A DNA stretch of 64,000 nucleotides from Porphyromonadaceae bacterium UBA7042 (GTDB taxonomy: Bacteria > Bacteroidota > Bacteroidia > Bacteroidales > Muribaculaceae): the NCBI GenBank assembly GCA_002494015.1, contig DLAR01000067.1:15757-79756 (forward strand). The letters are read 5' to 3'. Position numbers and translations under genes: made by a program. A model generated the notes under the pieces. The model ran no database searches and was not told where the DNA came from. It was given only the letters and a program-made list of their open reading frames with translations. Below are positions 27,767-35,639 of this stretch, one piece after another. Position 1 is the first letter of the stretch; every line of letters begins with the position of its first letter.

Positions 27767-29848
27767 ATGGAAACTAAAATTTTAATTACAGTTCTGACCG
27801 TCTTTCTCGCCATAGAAAGCGGTTTTGCTCAGAATCAGGAACCGACGGACAGCCTCACACACGAGCTGCAAGAGGTCATAGTTACCGCTAAACAACCGGC
27901 AACAAAATTAGTCGGGTCTACCCTCGTATCAACTATTCCCGGCACCAATCTTGCCGACCTTGGCACCGCTCTTGATGTGCTGGCTCAATTACCGATGATA
28001 AAGGTTCAGGACAACTCCGTCAATGTCATCGGCAAAAGCAATATTGAGATCTATATCGACGGCAGACCCATGCGCGACGAGTCGGAGTTGCAGCAACTTC
28101 TTTCTTCCAACATGAAGAAAGTTGAATTGCTCATGGCTCCCGGAGCGGCTTACGAAAGTACCACAGGAGCGGTTCTTAAAATCACCACACGCCGCAATTT
28201 TGTCCAAGGACTCTCTTTGACAGATCAGTTCCAACTTCAACGCCGCCGCAAATGGTCGGTCATGGATTATCTTGCATTGAGTTATCGCATTGGCAACTGG
28301 GAGTTTTTCGCAAACGGTTCGATAAACCGCAATAATTCTGTAAATAAAGGCACTACCATAAACACCCTTGACTATAAAGGGGAAGAAGCTGTCGTAGGCA
28401 GCAGCCAGCATAATTCTTTCCCGACGACTACAGGTGCTGTCAAAGGTGGATTTAATTATTCACGCGGTGCCCAATCGTTTGGCGCGTATTACCGTTACAA
28501 TCCTGAACGTGGCGATTTTATCAACTCCGGCTCTGAATGGCTGGACTATAATCCGGCTATCGCCCATGACATTGACAAGAGAGTCCGGGCACACAGCCAC
28601 CTCGCATCGCTATATTATGAAAACACCTTTGCTGAAAAGTATCTCCTTCATTTTGACGGCGATTTCCGTAGCTCCTGCGACGCGAATAATGTAGCAACAA
28701 CTTACCCCTTGTCTACAACCCATGCAGTCAACTCGACCGACAAACGCACTTCAACGCTTTGGGCCGGTAAACTATATCTGAATTTCCCGCTTTGGAATGG
28801 AGAATTTACAGTCGGCACACAAGACAGTTATACTCATACTTCTCTTGACTACCGTATGCTGAACGCTGACATAAGCGAGTATATCCCATCTTCTTTAACC
28901 GACGCACGGCAGACTTCTGCCGCCCTATATGCGTCATGGTCGCGTATGTTCGGTAATTTTTCGCTTTCAGCCGGCGCGAGATACGAATATGTAGATTATG
29001 ACTTCAAAGTTAATGGAGAACGTGATGACAACATCAGCCGCCGCGACCACACGGTTACACCCGACCTTTCACTCGGCTATTCGTTCAATGAAGAATCGCA
29101 GTTAAGCATCAGTTATAAAATGGCAACAGTCAAGCCTCCATACTCGCAACTGACAGGATCGCTCAACTATACAGGCATTCATGAAATAGAGGGCGGCAAT
29201 CCCGGATTACACGATGAGAAAATGCACGACATCCAACTGTTCGGTATGTGGAAAGGTTTTATGCTTCAGGCTGATTACACTCGTGCGCTTGACACATACG
29301 CATTTGTCAAACAGGTTTATCCCGCCAATAATCTACAGTTGATTATGCACCCTGTAAATATCGATGTTTCGGCATTTTACCTCTACCTTGTATGGAGCCG
29401 GCCCATACGCCGGTGGACTCCAGACGTGACGGTCGGCATGTATCGGCAGTGGTTACAGCTTGACAATAACCGATACGATAAACCCATATACTCATACTAT
29501 TTTGACAACACATTCTCATTGCCTCACGGATGGTCAGTAACCGCGAATATAAGCGGCAGTTCTCAAGGCGACATGCACACTAACCGTTTCCATGGCTCAT
29601 GGTTTACTATGGACGCGTCAGTAGGCAAGACATTCCTGAATAAATCGCTTACAGTCAAACTGACCGCCACTGACATTTTCAATACTGCCAACAACGACTG
29701 GACGATGAACACTTATGGCGTTTTCGTAGATAAACGGCAGAGTTATGACCGCAGAGGCGTAACCCTGAACATAATCTACAATTTCCAACCCCGCAAAAGC
29801 AAATATAAAGGTTCGTCAGCAGCAGAAGCAGAAATGAAACGACTCTAA
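27767..29848 (+). CDS. TonB-dependent receptor / outer-membrane beta-barrel family protein
   Basis: ATG at 27767 gives 693 aa with a clear signal peptide (METKILITVLTVFLAIESGFA, then Gln). The plug domain (about residues 28-165) has LQEVIVTAKQPA, VSTIPGTNLADLGTALDVLAQLPMI, IYIDGRPMRD and VELLMAPGAAYESTTGAVLKI. The rest is a beta-barrel with an alternating aromatic pattern ending near VTLNIIYNFQPRKSKYKG. Neither an N-terminal carboxypeptidase-like nor an STN domain is present, and no SusD partner follows. It is likely an outer-membrane importer of unknown substrate. An upstream Met 15 codons earlier is less likely. Confidence 0.86.
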   Translation: METKILITVLTVFLAIESGFAQNQEPTDSLTHELQEVIVTAKQPATKLVGSTLVSTIPGTNLADLGTALDVLAQLPMIKVQDNSVNVIGKSNIEIYIDGRPMRDESELQQLLSSNMKKVELLMAPGAAYESTTGAVLKITTRRNFVQGLSLTDQFQLQRRRKWSVMDYLALSYRIGNWEFFANGSINRNNSVNKGTTINTLDYKGEEAVVGSSQHNSFPTTTGAVKGGFNYSRGAQSFGAYYRYNPERGDFINSGSEWLDYNPAIAHDIDKRVRAHSHLASLYYENTFAEKYLLHFDGDFRSSCDANNVATTYPLSTTHAVNSTDKRTSTLWAGKLYLNFPLWNGEFTVGTQDSYTHTSLDYRMLNADISEYIPSSLTDARQTSAALYASWSRMFGNFSLSAGARYEYVDYDFKVNGERDDNISRRDHTVTPDLSLGYSFNEESQLSISYKMATVKPPYSQLTGSLNYTGIHEIEGGNPGLHDEKMHDIQLFGMWKGFMLQADYTRALDTYAFVKQVYPANNLQLIMHPVNIDVSAFYLYLVWSRPIRRWTPDVTVGMYRQWLQLDNNRYDKPIYSYYFDNTFSLPHGWSVTANISGSSQGDMHTNRFHGSWFTMDASVGKTFLNKSLTVKLTATDIFNTANNDWTMNTYGVFVDKRQSYDRRGVTLNIIYNFQPRKSKYKGSSAAEAEMKRL

Positions 29849-29860
29849 GAAAACAGCAAT

Positions 29861-30090
29861 TCATACAACATCGGAACCTCGGCAGTGATGTCGGGGTTTC
29901 TGATGAAGTGGCGGCACCTCTGCCGCGCTCATTTTCTTGTCCTCGAAAAATTCGCCGACGACATCAACTTCCACGAATCGGAATATCCGAAATTCCATCT
30001 TCATTCTCGACGAGTTTTCAAACGACCTTATGCCGAGCACCGCACCATCGTATGTGTAAATCTTATCCTTATTACATCGTATGCCGGATT
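29861..30090 (-). pseudogene. Unassigned gene remnant on the minus strand
   Basis: Reading the minus strand from about 30090, a frame without stops codes for IYTYDGAVLGIRSFENSSRM and FRFVEVDVVGEFFEDKK, ending at a TGA at 29861. It lacks a start codon at its upstream end and looks like the last 65-70 codons of a truncated protein. I do not recognise it. It lies between the receptor gene and phage-type debris. Confidence 0.3.
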
Positions 30091-30096
30091 AGGAGA

Positions 30097-30115
30097 CTTA
30101 GAGGGTGTTTCATAA
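30097..30115 (+). repeat. Insertion-sequence-like terminal sequence, copy 1
   Basis: CTTAGAGGGTGTTTCATAA is repeated exactly at 63978-63996. GAGGGTGTTT-type ends preceded by TTA or CTTA look like IS5-family termini. The remaining sequence here carries no transposase, so this is a solo end or relic. Confidence 0.5.
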
Positions 30116-30287
30116 TGTTGCTGTTTTTCAAAGCACAAAGTTACGAAAATTCCTGACTTTTCGTGTCTTTCCGCCTCCTTATTAACAGCGGTAACTTCGT
30201 GGCAAAGTTAGTTTTCGCGAGGCGCATTTTTCCTGCGCTCGGCAATGCAAACGAGTTTCCATTCTCTCGCTTAACGGGAAAATTGCC

Positions 30288-30721
30288 ATGCTTAAAACCA
30301 CATATCAAATCTCACTGAAAGGCCATGTCGGGGGCATCGACTTCGGCCGTAGCGACGTTGATGCCGTGCTTGCCGAAAACGAGGGCAAGCAGGTAAACGT
30401 GCTTATCGACAGCCTCGGTGGCTCGCTACCGGCCTCTCCATCTCTGCCGCCTTCCGTAACCACGGCGAAGTGGCGGTGCATTTCGTCGGACTCAATGCCT
30501 CTGCCGCCACCATCGCTTCGCTTGGCGCAGTACACATCTCCATCGATGCCGGGGCCATGTATCTCGTTCACAAATTCTCGATGGCCCTGTTTTCTGCTTT
30601 GCAGAGCGCCTGCGGCGGTTACGAATGGGGCTCGTTCAACAGCGACCAGTTCGCCACTCGCTATCGCAGATTTCTGACATTTTTCAGCCTCATTTATTGC
30701 TGTTTTCGATTTTATAAGTAA
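30288..30721 (+). pseudogene. Frameshifted, truncated phage-type ClpP-like head maturation protease
   Basis: The first part (30288-30425) reads TYQISLKGHVGGIDFGRSD and ends VNVLIDSLGGSL. The frame then breaks, and the next frame continues GLSISAAFRNHGEVAVHFVG, the nucleophile region NASAATIASLGA and MYLVHKFSMALF. This is the Clp-like serine protease of Bacteroides phages and related elements. The expected SLATG reads as TCG CTA CC GGC, so most simply four bases were lost. The 3' part is also altered and the final Asp region is missing. It is a dead prophage remnant just before the operon promoter. Confidence 0.8.
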
Positions 30722-30726
30722 CTTTG
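30697..30726 (+). promoter_or_regulatory. Promoter of the 13-gene Hsp70/tubulin/VWA operon
   Basis: TTG at 30697-30699 and TAACTTTG at 30719-30726 are 19 bases apart, matching the Bacteroidota -33/-7 pattern exactly. The start point would be near 30733, giving a leader of about 93 bases before the ATG at 30826. It is the only good promoter seen before 49 kb, which supports a single long transcript. Confidence 0.65.
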
Positions 30727-30747
30727 TAAAATAAATGTGGTACAACC

Positions 30748-30780
30748 ATGAAAAAAATCATGTTCATGCACACTTTGTGA
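30748..30780 (+). other. Possible 10-codon upstream open frame in the operon leader
   Basis: ATG at 30748 opens MKKIMFMHTL followed by TGA at 30778-30780, within the predicted leader of the operon and 46 bases before the first gene. There is no evidence that it is translated; short leader frames can act as attenuators. Confidence 0.25.
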
Positions 30781-30825
30781 CACACATTTATAATCATATA
30801 GTAACTTGAATATTATTCTCTATAT

Positions 30826-32181
30826 ATGAGAAACCACTATTCTCTCACCCATTCACGAGGCTTGATTCCGAGTCTCGCATTTTTCGCATTTATCCTGTTG
30901 GACGCACTGTTGCCCCAATGTATCAGTGCTCAGAGCGACTCGATATTGCGAAAACACATCATCATTGCATTTGACAACGCTTTACCCGAAACTTATAAGA
31001 ATTATCTTCTCAGCTCCGGACCGGCCATTGTCACCAACGCTGACCGCCTGTTGCGGAACAACAACGCCATGCCTCAAACCGGAGACTATGTCTCGGTAGT
31101 AAATTTTGCGATGGGGGCCGACAATGAATCTCTCAACGACTTTGCCAAGCCGTCAATCGATTCCGGCAACCGGAAAATAGCATGGAGAGAATTTAACGGA
31201 TGGGATAATATTTTCAGTGACGACTGGGAGAACATCGTCTACAACCAAGGTATAAACCGAAGTCGCGGGAGCAAATATTCGTTACTTTCGGGAGCCAAAG
31301 CGTTTGCCGTCAGATCGTTGTTAGGTAAGAACATTGACTCTGACATCAATCACATATATGCCAACCGCACATATCTTTTACTCGTCTCCGATGACTTCCA
31401 CAACGGCAATGACAACTTCATGAAAGAGTTTCAGGTGTTCAAAGGAATGGGGGCACGAGCCGATGAAAAAGAATTCCGTGGAGTTTGCAATGAGTTTGCC
31501 CGCAACTATATTGCCGAATTAATCGCTGAAACTCCCATCGCCACATCGGGACAACTCCCCTACCGTCTTATGTTATACGAGATCCGGCCCTCGGCAACCA
31601 CGTCTCTCGCAGGAGTGGTGAACTATCCTGCCTCACTAAACTTGAAACGGGTGCCGGGCGGATACTTGATGGATTTTGATGCCGCAAGCGTGGACAATCT
31701 GTATGCGCTTTTAAAGTTGCAGGTGGATGTCGCCACTATAACCGGAGACACAATCACATGTGTTGCCGACGCAAAATCCCCCGGTGAAACGCTCCACATA
31801 AATCTCCAAGTCGACAAAGACGACCTCGACCCAGACAACGTGCCCGTGACAGTGCGCGGCTGGCTGTTGCAGAACGATTCGATATACAATGCCTACCTTT
31901 GGAATCCCTACGATGTATATGCCTCGCGCCTGACAACTCACGCGACGCTGCGCTGCAATGACAAAGGCAGTGTTTTCGGCATCGCCCTGCCCGACACGAT
32001 GTGGTGGTTCTACCGCGACGACATCCGCATGGCTGCCTTTTTATGGGAAGTTATCTTTGTGATGCTGATTGTAATCGCCGTGGTGGCTGTAATAATCATT
32101 CTGAACAAGCGCAGCCTGAGATATACCCCGCTCAACAGCGAGTTTTCAATCAGGAAGGCAGGCCAAAAGAAATCTAACTAA
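30826..32181 (+). CDS. Operon gene 1: membrane-anchored protein with VWA-like look, 451 aa
   Basis: A signal peptide (residues 1-36, ending CISAQ) is followed by a long extracytoplasmic region and one membrane helix near residues 402-424 (FLWEVIFVMLIVIAVVAVII), leaving a short basic cytoplasmic tail. The first strand HIIIAFDNALPE and a later TYLLLVSDDFHN resemble strands of a von Willebrand A fold, but the metal-binding DxSxS is FDNAL, so metal binding is doubtful. Residues 260-390 look like beta-sandwich domains. The function is unknown; it probably presents a binding domain in the periplasm. Confidence 0.75.
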   Translation: MRNHYSLTHSRGLIPSLAFFAFILLDALLPQCISAQSDSILRKHIIIAFDNALPETYKNYLLSSGPAIVTNADRLLRNNNAMPQTGDYVSVVNFAMGADNESLNDFAKPSIDSGNRKIAWREFNGWDNIFSDDWENIVYNQGINRSRGSKYSLLSGAKAFAVRSLLGKNIDSDINHIYANRTYLLLVSDDFHNGNDNFMKEFQVFKGMGARADEKEFRGVCNEFARNYIAELIAETPIATSGQLPYRLMLYEIRPSATTSLAGVVNYPASLNLKRVPGGYLMDFDAASVDNLYALLKLQVDVATITGDTITCVADAKSPGETLHINLQVDKDDLDPDNVPVTVRGWLLQNDSIYNAYLWNPYDVYASRLTTHATLRCNDKGSVFGIALPDTMWWFYRDDIRMAAFLWEVIFVMLIVIAVVAVIIILNKRSLRYTPLNSEFSIRKAGQKKSN

Positions 32182-32219
32182 AAGAAATAAATATCCTTTA
32201 CAACATATCATATCAGATT

Positions 32220-35200
32220 ATGAGTAACAGCAATATAGCAGTATCAACCACCATTGACCCGTCGCAGGGACAGGAGGTAAAAATCGACCTCACATCCTCA
32301 CGTCGCGACCCGGTCAACATAGGCATGCAATGGCTGATACATGTAGAGCCGACACGCAGCATGTTCAACATCTTCGGGTCGCGGAAAAAGATTGAACGGG
32401 AGATATCGCTTACCCTTGAAAACCTTGTTGTCGCACCCGAACTGGTGGTTGACATCAACCGCATGTTGTCAGTCATGGTCAACGGACGCGAGACTGTAAT
32501 GTCGACCGGGACAAACGTCCCCATACATATAAAAGAAGAGGATACCGCATTCCTCATCTTTTTCAAGACCGACGCGGTAACAGACTGCACCGAAATCCAG
32601 TCGGCATCCGCCAAGAAACACCCTATCACTTTCAATATCGTGCTGCGTGACGAGAAAGGGAGTCTGATATGCACCCAGACTGTCCTTGTCGAAATTTCGC
32701 TACGGCATCTCACATCGGTACCGTCAGTTTTAGTCAAGCTGAACCAATCAGAACTGATGTTCAGTGACAAGCCGGAAACCGTGCTGGTGGGAGAACTGGT
32801 AATCCGCAATGACAACGACCTTGCCTACCTGCCGTCAATAGACTGCGACTGCGAGATGATTGTCAAGAAAGATGGAGAAATCGTCTCTCCGGGACTTATC
32901 GGCATAGACCTCAACCTATGCGAGAGTTCCCTGCTTGCCAACCGCAGTGCCGACGGGACACGGTTCTCGATTCTCAACCTTGATTCAGCCGCGATGGGTC
33001 ACTCGGGCAACAAATCGGTGTCGATCCCTATCCGCGCCCACGTTGCCCGCATCGGCAACCCGTGTGACGAGCCGACCGGCAAAGCGACCTACGAGTTCAA
33101 CACGATATTGAAATACAGCAATTCCAACGAGCCGGAGATTGTAAAGCAGCTCAATGTGCCCGTCACCACGTTCTCGTTGCTGCGCAACTCCCAGCGTCCA
33201 AGCCTGAAAATCCTTGTCGAAGACCCGCAGACACGAAAGATCACCGACCTGACCGAGCAGCGTGACACCCGGCTTGAACGCGTCTACTTCCTCCCCGGCT
33301 CGGGATTGCAGGTCAACATTCCCGTTACGATTTCCAACCTTGCCACCGAAGGCCGCTCGGGCGCGGGTATCGTAATCCGCAATATCGAATATTCGATAGA
33401 GTATTCCCGAGGAACCGAAGCCAAATACACCACATCGCGCGATAATGCAGGCACAGCATTCGTGCTGGACGGACCGACAGAAATGATGCTCCCCAACCGG
33501 GGCGAATCGACCCGCACTGTCAATCTGATATTTTCCGGCGACCGAATCAGAGACCTGTATATCCCGGGGCGCGAAAAAAACTACAATGTGGATGTCAAAC
33601 TGATTGTGTCGTTTGACTACTGCCTTGACGAGCAAGGACTTTGCGACATCAGGCCCAACTTCTTTGACGACAACAAGAGGACTCATAAAATCGCCATCAC
33701 ACTCCCGGTGTTCCAGCAACCCAATCCCGAGTGGCTTGCAATCGACTTCGGGACATCGGCCATCGTGTCACAGTATGGCAACACGATGCTTGACCTCCAC
33801 AAGCAGAAAAATATCCTGTTCAGCGACCCTGACTTCGACACATACGAAGTCGGGACTCCGTTCCTGTCCTCCAATCTGATTTTCCGCGAAATAAAGAGCA
33901 ACAACCTCTCCCATCTCGCTGTGGACAATGATGAAACGACCGAGGAGGCATTTAAATCACTCTCCCTGTGCCTCTCCCCTCATTCGGAACTTGAACGCGC
34001 CAACATCCGCAACGTCATCCCCTGCCTGAAACTTATCGTGGGATATGATTTGTTGCCCAATATTGAAAACTATACCAATTTCACCTACTCCTATAAAAAC
34101 GCCGATGGTGAGATTCTTGAAAAGCAGAGTCTTGTCATGTCAGAAACTGACGAAGACGGGGTCTCAGTCGATATGTTCACCCCGCTTGCCCGCGTTGACA
34201 ACATATTCGGCGAAGTTTACAAAGAACTATTCTCTTTCTTCATTTCCAAGTCGATAACAGGAGGGGCACGACGCATCAACCAGCTCGTACTGACTGTGCC
34301 TAATACCTATACCCCGCTTCACATGCAGCGCATACGCGAAATTGTGACGCAGAGCCTTCGCAACATCAACATCCGCACAATCCGATTTGTCAGCGAGAGT
34401 GACGCTGTCGCCTGTTACTATCAACACAACTGGCTTGCGCTCAACCGCCATCTCGGCCGCGAGAACAATATCGCGCTGAAACGTAAAGAGTATGTGCTTG
34501 TCTATGACATGGGTGCGGGAACACTCGATGTCACCCTCTTTGCCAAAGAGACAATCGGGACACGCACCTACATCCGCATTCTCGGCAAGATCGGTATAGC
34601 CAAGGCCGGCAACTATCTCGACGCGCTCATCGCCCAACTGCTTGCCAAATGGAAGCCGGAACTTGAGAATTTTGCCAATCCCGACAAAATTAACGATGCC
34701 GACCGCATCAAGGCTGCATTCAATCTGAAAGCAAAAATCAAAAACGTAATCAAACCCGCATTGAGCGAGAAATTTGCTCAGATACCGCTTGACAAAGACC
34801 TGTCACTAAAAATCACCAAGGACACTCTTCTTGACAAGAATGTCCACATTATAAACACGCCTGAATTCCAAAACTATCTCAAAGAGGTTACGGAAGATTT
34901 CCTTTCCAACTTCTTCGAGTTCTTCAGCAACCCCGACGAAGGGGATGTGAAGATTGACACTGTCCTGATGTCGGGACGAAGCGCAAAACTGAAAGCGATT
35001 CAGGAACGCCTTGATAAAGCGCTGAAAAAATGGGCCGCGCCCGACATGAAAATTATAGACCTCAGTACCTGTACCGACGAAGGGTCACGCTTTGACCGCG
35101 CCAAGACAGTCGTTGTCGAAGGAGCCATCAACTATGCGTCACTTTTCGGCAGCGACGATTCGAGCGTGGTTTTCAACAGTCCTAACATCGTGGCCGCCTA

Positions 35201-35630
35201 CGGTGTCATCTATCGCGGCCTCCACGGCGAGACATGTTACCGCGAGCTGCTGAACCCGCGCCATGACCAGAATACCGGCGTAGTAAAGAAAGAGGGAATG
35301 AATATCTCCACCTATCGCAGCAAGGAGGTAACGCTCGACCTGTCATCGACATCGGAACTAATCCTTGTCCAGACTTTCTCGGCCAATACCGAAAAAGACT
35401 GGCAGGAGGGCAACCATGAATACATAACTCCGATGGTCGAAATCAATGCCACCGCGCTTAACAACCGCAAGGCTGTGCGCCTGCAACTGATGGTAGATGA
35501 AAACAACACAATGTCAATGCTCATCAACGGCATGCAACGCGCCGGAATCTCAACATCCAAAATCGACATTAACAGCAAGTCTAACCGGTTCAGTCTTTGG
35601 CCTGTGCTGAAAACTGCCCAACCTCAATAA
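32220..35630 (+). CDS. Operon gene 2: giant Hsp70/actin-fold ATPase with beta-rich N-terminus, 1136 aa
   Basis: Residues 1 to about 500 are beta-strand rich, with probable immunoglobulin-like modules (for example VLVGELVIRNDNDLAYLP and LQVNIPVTISNLATEGRSGA). An actin/Hsp70 ATPase follows: phosphate-1 loop WLAIDFGTSAIVSQYG (about 503-518), phosphate-2 loop VYDMGAGTLDVTLF (about 760), then KIGIAKAGNYLDALIAQLL and adenosine loop TVLMSGRSAKLKAIQERL (about 912-929). There is no signal peptide or membrane helix, so it is probably cytoplasmic. It is twice the size of DnaK and lacks a recognisable DnaK substrate domain or EEVD-like tail. A second such ATPase is encoded by gene 7. Confidence 0.85.
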   Translation: MSNSNIAVSTTIDPSQGQEVKIDLTSSRRDPVNIGMQWLIHVEPTRSMFNIFGSRKKIEREISLTLENLVVAPELVVDINRMLSVMVNGRETVMSTGTNVPIHIKEEDTAFLIFFKTDAVTDCTEIQSASAKKHPITFNIVLRDEKGSLICTQTVLVEISLRHLTSVPSVLVKLNQSELMFSDKPETVLVGELVIRNDNDLAYLPSIDCDCEMIVKKDGEIVSPGLIGIDLNLCESSLLANRSADGTRFSILNLDSAAMGHSGNKSVSIPIRAHVARIGNPCDEPTGKATYEFNTILKYSNSNEPEIVKQLNVPVTTFSLLRNSQRPSLKILVEDPQTRKITDLTEQRDTRLERVYFLPGSGLQVNIPVTISNLATEGRSGAGIVIRNIEYSIEYSRGTEAKYTTSRDNAGTAFVLDGPTEMMLPNRGESTRTVNLIFSGDRIRDLYIPGREKNYNVDVKLIVSFDYCLDEQGLCDIRPNFFDDNKRTHKIAITLPVFQQPNPEWLAIDFGTSAIVSQYGNTMLDLHKQKNILFSDPDFDTYEVGTPFLSSNLIFREIKSNNLSHLAVDNDETTEEAFKSLSLCLSPHSELERANIRNVIPCLKLIVGYDLLPNIENYTNFTYSYKNADGEILEKQSLVMSETDEDGVSVDMFTPLARVDNIFGEVYKELFSFFISKSITGGARRINQLVLTVPNTYTPLHMQRIREIVTQSLRNINIRTIRFVSESDAVACYYQHNWLALNRHLGRENNIALKRKEYVLVYDMGAGTLDVTLFAKETIGTRTYIRILGKIGIAKAGNYLDALIAQLLAKWKPELENFANPDKINDADRIKAAFNLKAKIKNVIKPALSEKFAQIPLDKDLSLKITKDTLLDKNVHIINTPEFQNYLKEVTEDFLSNFFEFFSNPDEGDVKIDTVLMSGRSAKLKAIQERLDKALKKWAAPDMKIIDLSTCTDEGSRFDRAKTVVVEGAINYASLFGSDDSSVVFNSPNIVAAYGVIYRGLHGETCYRELLNPRHDQNTGVVKKEGMNISTYRSKEVTLDLSSTSELILVQTFSANTEKDWQEGNHEYITPMVEINATALNNRKAVRLQLMVDENNTMSMLINGMQRAGISTSKIDINSKSNRFSLWPVLKTAQPQ

Positions 35631-35639
35631 CCTCAAACT

